A stretch of 64,000 nucleotides of DNA from Pseudomonas kribbensis (GTDB taxonomy: Bacteria; Pseudomonadota; Gammaproteobacteria; Pseudomonadales; Pseudomonadaceae), in NCBI RefSeq assembly GCF_003352185.1, contig NZ_CP029608.1, forward strand, positions 2,542,001 to 2,606,000, read 5' to 3'. Below are positions 37,513 to 46,604 of this stretch, in pieces. Position 1 is the stretch's first letter; every line of letters starts with the position of its first letter. The notes below the pieces were generated by a model. The model was given only the letters and a program-made list of their open reading frames with translations. It was not told the origin of the DNA and searched no databases. The position numbers and the translations under genes are program-made.

Positions 37513-38469
37513 ATGCATTCACTCACTCGCGAAGACATCGAACAGGCTGCCCGTCAGGTTTACCAGGTGATGCCGGCCACCGCCCAATATCGCTGGCCAC
37601 TGCTGGCCGAGCGGCTGGGCTGCACGGTGTGGGTCAAGCACGAAAACCACACCCCGACCGGTGCGTTCAAGGTACGCGGCGGCATTACCTTCATGCACTG
37701 GCTGCGGCGCGAACATCCCAACGTCAAAGGCATTGTCTCCGCGACGCGTGGCAATCACGGGCAAAGCCTGGCGCTGGCAGCCAGTGCCGTCGGATTGAAG
37801 GCGTTGATTGTGGTGCCGCTGGGCAATTCGCTGGAAAAGAACAACGCCATGCGCGGCTTTGGCGGCGAAGTGGTCGAGTACGGACGTGATTTCGACGAGG
37901 CCCGTGAGGAAGCGGCGCGTCTGGCGCTGGAACACGAGCTCTATCTGGTGCCACCGTTCCACGCTGAACTGGTCAAGGGTGTGGCGACCTATGCGCTGGA
38001 ACTGTTCAGTGCGGCGCCGGATCTGCACACCATCTACGTGCCGATCGGTTGCGGCTCGGGCATTTGTGGCGTGATCGCCGCCCGAGATGCGCTGGGCCTG
38101 GATACTCAGGTCGTAGGTGTGGTCTCGACCGAAGCGGCCGCCGCCAAACTGTCCTTCGAGGCGAAAACAATCTGCGAGACTGCCTCCGCCAATACCTTTG
38201 CCGATGGCCTGGCCGTGCGCAAACCGATAGCCGAAGCGTTCGATGTCTATGGGGCCGGCGCTGCACGAATCGTGTCCGTCAGCGAAGACGAAATCGCCGA
38301 AGCCATGCGCGTGTACTACACCGACACTCACAACCTCGCCGAAGGTGCCGGCGCCGCCGCGCTGGCCGCATTGATGCAAGAGCGGGACAGGATGCAGGGC
38401 AAAAGGGTGGGGGTGATTCTGTCCGGAGGCAACATCGACCGGGCTGTGTATGCGCGGGTGATTGGCTGA
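37513..38469 (+). CDS. Threonine/serine dehydratase, PLP fold type II
   Basis: 318 aa PLP enzyme that deaminates threonine or serine to a 2-keto acid. Catalytic Lys in TPTGAFKVRGG (about 46-56), phosphate-cup glycine loop GCGSGICG (about 178) and the C-terminal SGGNIDRAVY motif (about 303). No regulatory ACT domain, so it resembles catabolic enzymes (TdcB-like or hydroxyamino-acid specific) more than biosynthetic IlvA. ATG 37513 follows AAGGAG with 7-base spacing. Divergent from an AraC regulator that probably controls it. Confidence 0.92.
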   Translation: MHSLTREDIEQAARQVYQVMPATAQYRWPLLAERLGCTVWVKHENHTPTGAFKVRGGITFMHWLRREHPNVKGIVSATRGNHGQSLALAASAVGLKALIVVPLGNSLEKNNAMRGFGGEVVEYGRDFDEAREEAARLALEHELYLVPPFHAELVKGVATYALELFSAAPDLHTIYVPIGCGSGICGVIAARDALGLDTQVVGVVSTEAAAAKLSFEAKTICETASANTFADGLAVRKPIAEAFDVYGAGAARIVSVSEDEIAEAMRVYYTDTHNLAEGAGAAALAALMQERDRMQGKRVGVILSGGNIDRAVYARVIG

Positions 38470-38571
38470 TAGACGACGGCTGGCGGCGGGGCGCCGCTTT
38501 TCCGCTTGTGATTGGTCCTGACTACCCCTTATAAGATCGACTTTCACTTTCGATATAAAAGGGTGTCACGC

Positions 38572-40116
38572 ATGAGCAATGCCTGGAACGAAGGTTATTT
38601 CACGGACGAAGGCTACACCTACGGGTATAGCCGCGAGATCAATCCGGTTTTCCAGCGCTATTGTTTGTTGTTGCGGGGTTTCGCCACGCTCGAGAGTACC
38701 GACGGCTATCACTGCGAGCTGGGTTTTGGTCAGGGTGTTTCGATCAATATCCATGCGGCGGGTAATCCGGGCACCTACGTCGGTACGGATTTCCATCCGG
38801 GCCAGGCCGCCCATGCCATCGGGCTGGCGAACGATTGGGGCAGCGATGCGCGGCTGTATGACGACAGCTTCGAGCAACTGTTGGCCCGCCATGACCTGCC
38901 GCAGTTCGACAGTATCAGCCTGCACGGCATCTGGACTTGGGTCAGCCGTGACAATCACAAACTGATCGTCGAGTTCGTCCGTCGTCATCTGAAGCCGGGC
39001 GGTCATGTGTACATCAGCTACAACTGCTTCCCGGGCTGGTCGCCCATGGCGCCGTTGCGCCAATTGTTCAGCCTGCATGACCGCTTTGCCACACAGACTT
39101 CGGCACGCCCGGACCAGCGGATCGACGCCGCGCTGCAATTCTCCGAGGCGCTGCTGGCGGCCAATCCCAATTACGCCAATTCGGTGCCGGGGCTGGACGC
39201 CAAGTTGCAGAGCATCAAGGGCCAGAATCGTCAGTACGTCGCCCACGAATACTTCAACCGCGACTGGAATTGCATGTACTTCACCGACGTGGTCGATGCC
39301 CTGGCACCTGCCAAGCTCGACTACGCCACGACCGCCGTGCCGCTGGACTCGGTAGACCCGCTCAACCTGAGCGCCGAAGGCATGGACTTTCTGGAAGGCA
39401 TCGAGCATCCGGTCATGCGCGAGCAGGCGCGTGATTACTTCGTCAATCAGAACTTCCGTCGGGACCTTTACGTGCGCGGCGCCAACCGGTTGTCCGCCAG
39501 TGAACACCGCGAGCGCATGCTCAGTACCCGATTCGTTCTGATGCAACTGGCGGACAGCGTCGCGGGCAGTGTCACCGGCCCGGCGGGTTCCGCGACGTTG
39601 CAAGCAGATATTTACGGCCCGGTGCTGGACGCGCTGGCCGATGATGCCTACGTACCGAAGACCTTGCGCCACTTGCTGGAAGCCTCGCCTGCATTGGGCT
39701 ATGGCGATGTGGAGCAGGCTCTCAACGTGTTGATCGGGATGGGCGCCGTTGCACCGTGCCAGAGCGAAGCGGCCGAGAAGCTGGCACAGGCGCGCTGCAA
39801 CACCCTCAACCTGCAACTGTGCAGACGCTCGTTGTTCGACCACAAGATTCAGGTGCTGGCCAGCCCGGTCACCGGCGGTGGCGTAACGGTCAGCCGTTTC
39901 CAGCAGTTGTTCCTGATTTCGATCAAACAAGGCAAAACCCGTCCGGCCGACTGGGCATTGCTGGCGTGGGGCATCATTGGTGGCCAGGGTGAAGGTCTGC
40001 TGAAAAACGGCAAGGCACTGACCACCGCCGAAGAAAACATTGCCGAACTGACCGAGCAGGCCGAGGCGTTTGCCGAGCAGTCGCTGGTCGTTCTCAAGGC
40101 CTTGAAAATCGTCTAG
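38572..40116 (+). CDS. Class I SAM methyltransferase with methyltransferase regulatory domain
   Basis: 514 aa. The N-terminal Rossmann-like part shows HCELGFGQGVSINIHAA (motif I, about 44-60), GTDFHPGQAAHA (motif II) and LKPGGHVYISYNC (about 142). The middle (about 215-330) resembles the methyltransferase regulatory domain, with FNRDWNCMYFTDVVDAL. The C-terminal ~170 residues resemble a winged-helix-like extension seen in this family. Substrate is unknown; relatives are sometimes tied to cell-surface modification. ATG 38572 follows AAAGGG; the open frame extends 20 codons upstream without support. It stands alone between a dehydratase and a diguanylate cyclase. Confidence 0.88.
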   Translation: MSNAWNEGYFTDEGYTYGYSREINPVFQRYCLLLRGFATLESTDGYHCELGFGQGVSINIHAAGNPGTYVGTDFHPGQAAHAIGLANDWGSDARLYDDSFEQLLARHDLPQFDSISLHGIWTWVSRDNHKLIVEFVRRHLKPGGHVYISYNCFPGWSPMAPLRQLFSLHDRFATQTSARPDQRIDAALQFSEALLAANPNYANSVPGLDAKLQSIKGQNRQYVAHEYFNRDWNCMYFTDVVDALAPAKLDYATTAVPLDSVDPLNLSAEGMDFLEGIEHPVMREQARDYFVNQNFRRDLYVRGANRLSASEHRERMLSTRFVLMQLADSVAGSVTGPAGSATLQADIYGPVLDALADDAYVPKTLRHLLEASPALGYGDVEQALNVLIGMGAVAPCQSEAAEKLAQARCNTLNLQLCRRSLFDHKIQVLASPVTGGGVTVSRFQQLFLISIKQGKTRPADWALLAWGIIGGQGEGLLKNGKALTTAEENIAELTEQAEAFAEQSLVVLKALKIV

Positions 40117-40312
40117 CGGCAAAAGTCTTTTGGGGTCCGGTTTTTTCGTCGAACCGGCCGATCAGCGAACACTTCATCGAGGGCCTGACACGCCGTTGCT
40201 GCGCCTTCGATGGACTGCTTGTATCCTGCGCGCCCCGGGACATACGGTCGCTGTTGTGGCCCCGGTCCGACAACGGCCGTGACGGAAAACGGACTTTCCA
40301 AAAGGTACTGAT

Positions 40313-41848
40313 GTGAAGCGTGATACCCACCTCGTGATGCTGTTGCTGTTGGTGATCGGCTGTTCCCTGGCGTCGCTGACCATATGGAAGGTACTGGGCT
40401 CCCGGGAGCGGGCGCTGGACGAGGTGAACGTCCACGGGTTGAACCTGACCCAGGCGCTGGCGACCTATTCCGAAGGCATCGTCCGGCAGAGTTCGCTGCT
40501 CTTGCTCGGGCTCGTCGAGCGTCTGGAAACCGAGGGCAGCGGCCCCGCGCAGATCGAACGGTTGAATGCGCTGGTCAACCGTCAGCAGCCGCTGATGCCG
40601 CAGCTCAGTGGCATCACCGTCTACGATAATCGCGGCCACTGGCTGATGTCCTCCAACCGACCGATTCCGGCCGGGGTCAACAGCAGTGACCGGGACTACT
40701 TCATCCATCACCGTGACGATCCTTCCCGCGAGCCCTTCATCGGCCCGCCCATCCGTAGCCGCTCGAATCAGGAGTGGGTGATTACTGTCAGCCGCCGCTT
40801 CAATGACACACGCGGAGAGTTCGCCGGCGTGGTGGCGGTCACCCTGGGGGTCGAGAACTTTCTGCGACTGTTCGGCAAGCTCGATGTGGGGCAGGAGGGT
40901 GCCATCGGTCTGTCCTACACCGACGGTACGTTGCTGGTGCGATATCCCTTTCGCGAACAGGACATGGGGCGCAACTTCTCCAAGTCGCCCATTTATGCGA
41001 AGTACCTCGTGGATCAGTCGGTGGGCACCGCTTCCTTTACTTCCAGCCTCGACGGCGTGGAGCGGCTCTACGCGTTTCGCAAGAGTGAAAAGCTGCCGCT
41101 GATCACCACGGTCGCGCTCGGCAAGCGCGAAGCATTGGCGGCGTGGCGACTGGAGGCGCTGTTGTCGATCGTGGTGGTCGCATCGTTGCTGGGACTCACT
41201 GGCGTGATCGGCTGGTTTCTCATTCGTGATATACGTCGGCGGACCCAGGTGGAAGGGGAGTTGCGGCTCACTCAACAGCAGTTGCTCGGATCAAACCGGC
41301 AGCTGGAATTGCTGGCGATGAAGGATGCGTTGACGGGTCTCGCCAATCGCCGCTGCTTCGATGAAACACTGGCCATGGAAGCGCGCCGGGCTCAACGGGA
41401 CGGGGCTTCGCTGGCCTTGCTGATGATCGATATCGACTACTTCAAGCTGTTCAACGATTCCCAGGGGCATGTTGCCGGCGACGCCTGCCTGCAACGGGTG
41501 GGGAAAGTGCTTGGGGCCTGCGTGCGGCGACCGTCGGATCTGGTGGCGCGCTATGGTGGGGAAGAGATGGCGATCATCATGCCCGACACCGATGGCGAGG
41601 GGGCGGCGGTCGTGGCGCAACTGATTCTGGAGCGACTGACGCAAGAGCACATTGCTCACCCGGCGAGCCCGTTCGGTCAGGTGACGGTCAGTATCGGCGT
41701 CACCGCGGCGGCCGGGCCGCAACTGGCCGTGGTGCCAGCGCTGATTGAGACGGCAGATCAGGCGTTGTACCAGGCCAAGACCACAGGGCGGAACCGGATG
41801 GCAAGGATTGCTCCCGGCGACAGTTCCCGTTCACCACTGCCAGTGTGA
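40313..41848 (+). CDS. Membrane diguanylate cyclase with periplasmic Cache-like sensor
   Basis: 511 aa. Makes cyclic-di-GMP from two GTP in response to a periplasmic signal. Transmembrane helix at about 7-28, periplasmic Cache-like sensor about 30-280 (SGITVYDNRGHWLMSSNRP, DRDYFIHHRDD), second helix about 284-306, short linker helix, then GGDEF domain about 340-500. The active site is GGEEM, a functional variant, and the inhibitory I-site RPSD lies five residues before it, so product feedback is expected. Start is GTG (40313), 7 bases after AAAGG; the ATG two bases earlier is in another frame and stops at once. No EAL domain. Confidence 0.94.
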   Translation: MKRDTHLVMLLLLVIGCSLASLTIWKVLGSRERALDEVNVHGLNLTQALATYSEGIVRQSSLLLLGLVERLETEGSGPAQIERLNALVNRQQPLMPQLSGITVYDNRGHWLMSSNRPIPAGVNSSDRDYFIHHRDDPSREPFIGPPIRSRSNQEWVITVSRRFNDTRGEFAGVVAVTLGVENFLRLFGKLDVGQEGAIGLSYTDGTLLVRYPFREQDMGRNFSKSPIYAKYLVDQSVGTASFTSSLDGVERLYAFRKSEKLPLITTVALGKREALAAWRLEALLSIVVVASLLGLTGVIGWFLIRDIRRRTQVEGELRLTQQQLLGSNRQLELLAMKDALTGLANRRCFDETLAMEARRAQRDGASLALLMIDIDYFKLFNDSQGHVAGDACLQRVGKVLGACVRRPSDLVARYGGEEMAIIMPDTDGEGAAVVAQLILERLTQEHIAHPASPFGQVTVSIGVTAAAGPQLAVVPALIETADQALYQAKTTGRNRMARIAPGDSSRSPLPV

Positions 41849-41896
41849 GCAGTACTGAACGGGCGGGTGTCGCGCCTTACCGAGAGTCGGCAGTCA

Positions 41897-43018
41897 TCAC
41901 GCGTACTCGGGGTAGTCCACATACCCTTCGGCATTGCCCCCGTACACCGTGGCCGGATTCAGCGCGTTGAGCGGCCAGTCATTGGCGATGCGCGCCGGCA
42001 GGTCCGGGTTGGCCATGAACGGACGACCGAAAGCCACGAAATCCGCCAGCCCCGAATCAAGCAACTGCGCACCGGATGCTGCGGTGTAGCGCCCGGCGTA
42101 AATGATCGCGCCGCTGAAGGTGTCGCGCACTGCCTGGCGGAACGTGAGCGGCATCGCCGGCGCATCGTCCCAGTCGGCTTCGGCGATGGACAGATAGGCG
42201 ATGCCCACATCCTGCAGCACCTTGATCGCTTCGATGTAAGTGGTGTGCGGATCTTCCTCGACCATGCCCAGGTAGGTGCGCGCCTCGTCGGTGGTGGTGA
42301 ACAGCGGGGCGAAACGTACTCCGACTTTTTCATGACCGATGCACTCGGCAACACCGGCCACCACTTCACGCAAAAAGCGCAGGCGATTGTGCAGCGAGCC
42401 GCCGTACTGGTCAGTGCGCAGATTGCTGTGGGCCGAGATGAACTGGTTCACCAGATAACCATTGGCGCAGTGCAGTTCGATCCCGTCGAAACCTGCTTCC
42501 ATGGCATTGCGTGCGGCCTGGATGTACAGCTGAACCAGTTCCTGCACTTCATCGGTGGTCAGTGCGCGAGGGGCGGACGGCGGTACCAGGGCGCCGGCGC
42601 CAGGCGCGGTTTCGATGAACACGCTGACCCGGTCGGTGGCCACCGCAGAGGCCGAAACCGGCGCGGCACCGTCGGGTTGCAGAGCCGTATGGGACACGCG
42701 CCCCACATGCCAGAGCTGAGCGAAGATCACGCCGTCCCGGGCATGGACGGCCTCTGTGACCTTGCGCCAGCCGGCGATCTGCTCCGGAGTATGAATGCCC
42801 GGCGTCCACGCGTAACCCTGGCCACGCGGCTCGATCTGCGTGCCTTCCGTCACCAGCAGACCGGCACCGGCGCGTTGCTGGTAATACTCGGCCATCAGCG
42901 CGTTGGCGATGTTGCCCGGTTGTGTGCTGCGCTGGCGGGTGAGGGGTGGCAGAACGATGCGGTTTTTCAGGGTGTGACGACCCAAAGTGCCGGGTTTGAA
43001 GAAACTGCTGTGATTCAT
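41897..43018 (-). CDS. nemA: Old yellow enzyme family FMN reductase, NemA-like
   Basis: 373 aa NADPH-dependent FMN ene-reductase that reduces electrophiles such as N-ethylmaleimide, enones or nitro compounds. TIM-barrel signatures: RIVLPPLTRQRS (about 20), LHCANGYLVNQFIS with the substrate-binding His and Asn (about 182-195), DQYGGSLHNRLRFL (about 203) and FVAFGRPFMANPDL near the C-terminus. A TAGAC-N5-GACTA operator lies 25 bases upstream of the start, matching sites near the neighbouring TetR gene, so it is probably derepressed by reactive electrophiles. Separated from the upstream pfpI-like gene by a terminator, so it has its own promoter. Confidence 0.93.
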   Translation of the reverse strand: MNHSSFFKPGTLGRHTLKNRIVLPPLTRQRSTQPGNIANALMAEYYQQRAGAGLLVTEGTQIEPRGQGYAWTPGIHTPEQIAGWRKVTEAVHARDGVIFAQLWHVGRVSHTALQPDGAAPVSASAVATDRVSVFIETAPGAGALVPPSAPRALTTDEVQELVQLYIQAARNAMEAGFDGIELHCANGYLVNQFISAHSNLRTDQYGGSLHNRLRFLREVVAGVAECIGHEKVGVRFAPLFTTTDEARTYLGMVEEDPHTTYIEAIKVLQDVGIAYLSIAEADWDDAPAMPLTFRQAVRDTFSGAIIYAGRYTAASGAQLLDSGLADFVAFGRPFMANPDLPARIANDWPLNALNPATVYGGNAEGYVDYPEYA

Positions 43019-43042
43019 GGATGTGCCTTGAATGGGGTTTAT

Positions 43043-43058
43043 TAGACCAGTCGACTAG
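43043..43058. promoter_or_regulatory. Predicted NemR-like operator 1 (before nemA)
   Basis: TAGACCAGTCGACTAG: arms TAGAC/GACTA around CAGTC. It matches two other sites in this locus at 12 or more consecutive bases. Confidence 0.7.
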
Positions 43059-43067
43059 TGATTGGGC

Positions 43068-43101
43068 CAAAAAAAGACGCCGTGCAACACGCGCACGGCG
43101 T
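43068..43101 (-). terminator. Terminator of the PfpI-like gene
   Basis: On the minus strand GACGCCGTGC-(gcgtgtt)-GCACGGCGTC is a perfect 10-bp stem followed by T7. It lies 25 bp after the stop at 43126. Confidence 0.9.
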
Positions 43102-43125
43102 CCGGGTGGATGACGGCTGCAAAAG

Positions 43126-43803
43126 TCAGCCGAGCAGCTTCAACAGTTTCTCGGCGACAGCGGCGGAACTGGCCGGGTTCTGGCCGGTGACCAGGTTCCC
43201 GTCAGTCACCACGTGCACCTGCCAGTCGGCGACTTTGGAATAACGGGCGCCGAGGCGCTGGAACTCGTCTTCGACCAAGAACGGCACCACATCCGTCAGA
43301 CCGACCGCCGCTTCTTCGGAATTGGTGAAGCCGGTGACTTCACGATCCTTGACCAAGGCTTTGCCGTCGGCGCCGAGTACATGACGCAGCACGCCGGGGG
43401 CGTGGCAAACGAAACCATGAGGCTTGTTGCTGCGGGCGAAGGCTTCGATCAGGGCAATCGAATGCTTGTCTTCGGCCAGATCCCAGAGCGGGCCGTGGCC
43501 ACCGGGATAAAACACGGCATCGAAATCCTCGGCGCTGACATCGGCCAGGCGCCCGGTGTTCGCCAGTGCTTGTTGCGCCGCCGAATCCTTGCGGAAGCGG
43601 TCGGTTTCAGCGGTCTGGGCGTCGGGTTCATCGCTTTTCGGATCAAGCGGTGGCTGGCCGCCGGCGGGCGAGACCAGAGTGATATCGGCGCCGGCGTCCT
43701 TGAAGGCGTAGTAGGGCGCGGCGAACTCTTCGAGCCAGAAACCGGTTTTCTTGCCGGTGTTGCCGAGTTGATCGTGGGAAGTCAGGACCATCAAGATTTT
43801 CAT
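43126..43803 (-). CDS. DJ-1/PfpI (class I glutamine amidotransferase-like) stress protein
   Basis: 225 aa. The alpha/beta fold shows GFWLEEFAAPYY with the conserved acidic residue (about 22-33), FYPGGHGPLWDL (about 95-106) and the nucleophilic Cys in GFVCHAPGVLRHV (about 132). Members act as glyoxalase III, deglycase or chaperone-like proteins against reactive carbonyls; the exact activity is not decided by sequence. I start at MKILMVL (43803) because the open extension upstream is poor. Neighbour of nemA-like and nemR-like genes with a TAGAC-N5-GTCTA operator in the divergent region, so it fits an electrophile/aldehyde response. Confidence 0.9.
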   Translation of the reverse strand: MKILMVLTSHDQLGNTGKKTGFWLEEFAAPYYAFKDAGADITLVSPAGGQPPLDPKSDEPDAQTAETDRFRKDSAAQQALANTGRLADVSAEDFDAVFYPGGHGPLWDLAEDKHSIALIEAFARSNKPHGFVCHAPGVLRHVLGADGKALVKDREVTGFTNSEEAAVGLTDVVPFLVEDEFQRLGARYSKVADWQVHVVTDGNLVTGQNPASSAAVAEKLLKLLG

Positions 43804-43902
43804 AGAGCACCTTGGGTGGGTCGGGTGTCGTGGCTGTGCGAGGGATTCGCACACGATCGACACCGGGGAAAAGGTTTGTCGGGGCGCAGCATAGATTCCA
43901 AT

Positions 43903-43918
43903 TAGACCAGTCGTCTAG
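43903..43918. promoter_or_regulatory. Predicted NemR-like operator 2 (pfpI/nemR divergent region)
   Basis: TAGACCAGTCGTCTAG: perfect arms TAGAC and GTCTA around CAGTC, about 100 bp upstream of the pfpI-like start. Confidence 0.75.
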
Positions 43919-43977
43919 TAATTTTTTATCCGCATGTTTTTCATGGACCGGTGTGGCAAACTCCCGTTCCTTCGAGT

Positions 43978-43994
43978 TAAACGACTGGTCTATT
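43978..43994. promoter_or_regulatory. Predicted NemR-like operator 3 (before the TetR gene)
   Basis: On the minus strand TAGACCAGTCGTTTA, one arm mismatch, about 20 bases before the TetR start at 44015. It fits autoregulation. Confidence 0.65.
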
Positions 43995-44014
43995 GCCTGG
44001 TAATCTGCGCCCCG

Positions 44015-44599
44015 ATGAAACCGACCTACGACGACACCCGCCAACACCTGCTCGACACCGGCCACCGGATGATGGCCGAGAAAGGCTTCACCAGTGTCGG
44101 CCTGAACGAGATCCTGCAAACCGCCGGTGTGCCCAAGGGCTCGTTCTATCACTACTTCAAATCCAAGGAACTGTACGGCCAGGCGCTGCTTGAGGATTAC
44201 TTTGTCTGCTACCTGGCCGACATGGAGCGGCGCCTGACGCTGCCAGGCCTGAATGCCCGCGAGCGGCTGATGGATTACTGGCAGGGCTGGCAGGACCGCT
44301 GCACGCTGGAAGGTCATGGTGACGAGTGTCTGGTGGTGAAGCTCAGTGCCGAGGTGGCCGATCTGTCCGAAGCCATGCGCCTGACTTTGCGCGATGGCGC
44401 CGAGCGCGTGGTGGTGCGCATCACCACTTGCATCGAGCAGGGCCAGGTCGATCAATGCCTGCCCGACGGCGATGCCCGGCAACTGGGGGAAACCCTGTAT
44501 CAGCTTTGGCTGGGGGCCAGTCTGTTGAACAAGTTGCAACGGACCGGGCAGTCGCTGGATACGGCGATGGCGACCACCAAACGATTGTTGGACGCCTGA
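44015..44599 (+). CDS. nemR: TetR/AcrR-family repressor, NemR-like
   Basis: 194 aa. The N-terminal TetR helix-turn-helix shows GFTSVGLNEILQTAGVPKG then SFYHYFKSKELYG (about 24-55). The C-terminal ligand domain contains several Cys (about residues 67, 90 and 100) that could sense electrophiles, as Cys does in E. coli NemR; this is inference. Start at MKPTYDDTR (44015), since an upstream in-frame extension runs through operator 3. Divergent from the pfpI-like gene. Three near-identical operators in the locus point to repression of nemA, the pfpI-like gene and itself. Confidence 0.88.
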   Translation: MKPTYDDTRQHLLDTGHRMMAEKGFTSVGLNEILQTAGVPKGSFYHYFKSKELYGQALLEDYFVCYLADMERRLTLPGLNARERLMDYWQGWQDRCTLEGHGDECLVVKLSAEVADLSEAMRLTLRDGAERVVVRITTCIEQGQVDQCLPDGDARQLGETLYQLWLGASLLNKLQRTGQSLDTAMATTKRLLDA

Positions 44600-44621
44600 G
44601 TTTCTGGCGCCTTCCTGCCAG

Positions 44622-45560
44622 TTAATGCGACGAAACATACTCCGAGGGCATCGTCGGCGCAGGCAAGGCGTACGTCGCCTTCATCCACTCGATTTCCGCC
44701 TGCGGTGTTCTGCCAAAGAAGCGTTTGAACTCGCGACTGAATTGCGAGGCGCTTTCATAACCCACGTTGAACGCCGCTGCCGAAGCGGTCATGGCGTTGT
44801 GCAGCATCAGCAGTCGCGCCTGATGCAAACGTGTCGACTTCAGATACTGCATGGGTGAGGTGTCCGTCACGCCGCGAAAGTGCAGGTGAAAATTCGGCAC
44901 GCTCATGCTGGCTTCGTGGGCGAGTTGCTCGACGTCGAGGCGCTCTTGGTAGCAACTGTGGATTTTGCGGATCGCCCGAGTCACCTTGCCGAAATGCCCC
45001 TGTCGATTGAGCGCGGCACGCATCGATCCGCCTTGTTCGCCCGTCAGGATGCGGTAGTAGATTTCCCGCAGCAGCGATGGCCCCAGAATCTGCGCGTCCC
45101 CCGGAATGCTCATCGCTTCAAGAAAATGCAACGTCGAAGCGCGGAGCTTGTCGTCCATCGGTGAGGCGTACATGCCCTTGGGCTGCGCGTCGTTTGGGCC
45201 GTGAAGGCCATCCACTTGTTGCATCAACTCGCTGGCCAACTGGAAGTCGAGGTGCATGTAGATCGCGAGCATCGGCTCGGCCTCGGTGGCATCGGTTTCC
45301 ATGGTGAAGGGGATCGGCACGGACACCACCAGATAATGCTGGGCGTCGTAAACGTAGACGTCATCGCCCAGATAACCGCGTTTCTGGCCCTGACAGAGAA
45401 TCACGATGCCCGGGTCGTACAGCACCGGCGTGCGGGTCAGCGGCCGGTTCGAGCGCAGGAAACGCACGCCTTCAAGCGCACTGAGGTTATAACCCTCGAC
45501 CGGTGCGAGGGTCTCCATGAGCTGCACCATGCGCGAGGTGCCTGCGTCGGCCTGCTTCAT
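44622..45560 (-). CDS. AraC-family regulator with AraC_N (YqhC-like) domain
   Basis: 312 aa. N-terminal AraC_N-type domain (about 20-190: PVLYDPGIVILCQGQKRGYLGD, described by this motif region), then the AraC DNA-binding domain (about 200-300) with LAHEASMSVPNFHLHFRGV and AAFNVGYESASQFSREFKRFFG. YqhC-type relatives activate oxidoreductase genes in response to aldehydes. It lies 21 bp downstream of an SDR on the same strand and is probably co-transcribed and regulatory for it. ATG 45560 has GAGAG 7 bases upstream; a GTG at 45581 is an alternative. Confidence 0.92.
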   Translation of the reverse strand: MKQADAGTSRMVQLMETLAPVEGYNLSALEGVRFLRSNRPLTRTPVLYDPGIVILCQGQKRGYLGDDVYVYDAQHYLVVSVPIPFTMETDATEAEPMLAIYMHLDFQLASELMQQVDGLHGPNDAQPKGMYASPMDDKLRASTLHFLEAMSIPGDAQILGPSLLREIYYRILTGEQGGSMRAALNRQGHFGKVTRAIRKIHSCYQERLDVEQLAHEASMSVPNFHLHFRGVTDTSPMQYLKSTRLHQARLLMLHNAMTASAAAFNVGYESASQFSREFKRFFGRTPQAEIEWMKATYALPAPTMPSEYVSSH

Positions 45561-45581
45561 TGCGTTCTCTCTATTGGCCAC

Positions 45582-46415
45582 TCAATGGTCGGTGGAGCGA
45601 GTCAGCGCTTCCCACTGATCGATCTCGCCGGCTGCGTGTTGGAGCTTTTCACGCACCAGGTGCAACGCGTCACTGCCCAGGAGCAGGTGCGCCGGTGGTG
45701 TCGGGCTGGCGATGATCTGCAACATCGCCCGGGCCGCTTTTTGCGGGTCGCCGAGCTGCTTGCCGCTCTTTTCTTCGCGCGCCTTGCGCACCGGATCGAA
45801 ACTGGCGTCGTAGTCGGCAATGCTGCGAGGCGTGCGCTGCATCGAGCGACCGGCCCAGTCGGTACGAAATGAACCCGGCGCGACGGCGGTCACGAAGATA
45901 TTGAAGGGCGCCAGCTCCTTGCTCAGCGTATCGGAGATGCCTTCGAGCGCAAACTTGCTGCCGCAGTAGTACGCGATGCCCGGCATTGTGATCGTGCCGC
46001 CCATCGAGGTGATATTGATGATGTGGCCCGCACGCCGCTGGCGAAAGAACGGCAGAAACGCCTTGATCACGGCGACCGCACCAAACACGTTCACGTCGAA
46101 CTGACGGCGCATCTCTTCCAGCGGCGACTCTTCGAAGATGCCTTCGTGACCGTAACCGGCGTTGTTGATCAACACATCGACCGGGCCGTGAGTCGCTTCA
46201 ACTTCGGCAATGACGCCGTCGATCCGGTCGAAGTCCGTGACATCCAGCATCACCCCATAGGCGTTATCCAAGGAGAGTGATTGAAAGGCGTGCAAGTCGG
46301 CTTCCTTGCGCACGGTGCCAATGACGCGGTGGCCGGCCGCGAGTGCTTCCTTGGCCAGCGCATGGCCGAAGCCGCTGCTGACGCCGGTAATGAACAGGGT
46401 TTTGGTGGTGGACAT
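45582..46415 (-). CDS. Short-chain dehydrogenase/reductase
   Basis: 277 aa classical SDR. Cofactor motif TGVSSGFGHA (about 10-19), NNAGYG (about 84), catalytic Ser in NITSMGG (about 138) and YYCGSK (about 153-158). The C-terminal part is long for the family, as in oxidoreductases of the RhlG/retinol-type group. First gene of a two-gene unit with the following AraC regulator. Substrate not known; an aldehyde or ketone is likely given that regulator type. Confidence 0.93.
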   Translation of the reverse strand: MSTTKTLFITGVSSGFGHALAKEALAAGHRVIGTVRKEADLHAFQSLSLDNAYGVMLDVTDFDRIDGVIAEVEATHGPVDVLINNAGYGHEGIFEESPLEEMRRQFDVNVFGAVAVIKAFLPFFRQRRAGHIINITSMGGTITMPGIAYYCGSKFALEGISDTLSKELAPFNIFVTAVAPGSFRTDWAGRSMQRTPRSIADYDASFDPVRKAREEKSGKQLGDPQKAARAMLQIIASPTPPAHLLLGSDALHLVREKLQHAAGEIDQWEALTRSTDH

Positions 46416-46604
46416 GACGGGCTCCGGTGAATGGGGTTTCAGCTCATGTTATCCATCGGAGAAACGCCCACCTATGTCGGTTTGTCTTTGAGCATTGCCT
46501 ATTCCTATCAGCGAGGCGAGATAACGGCCGATGAACTTTTTGCATGGCTCCGGGCATCCAAGCAGGAACAGACCCAACGCGCTGATATCAGCCAAGGACA
46601 GACG

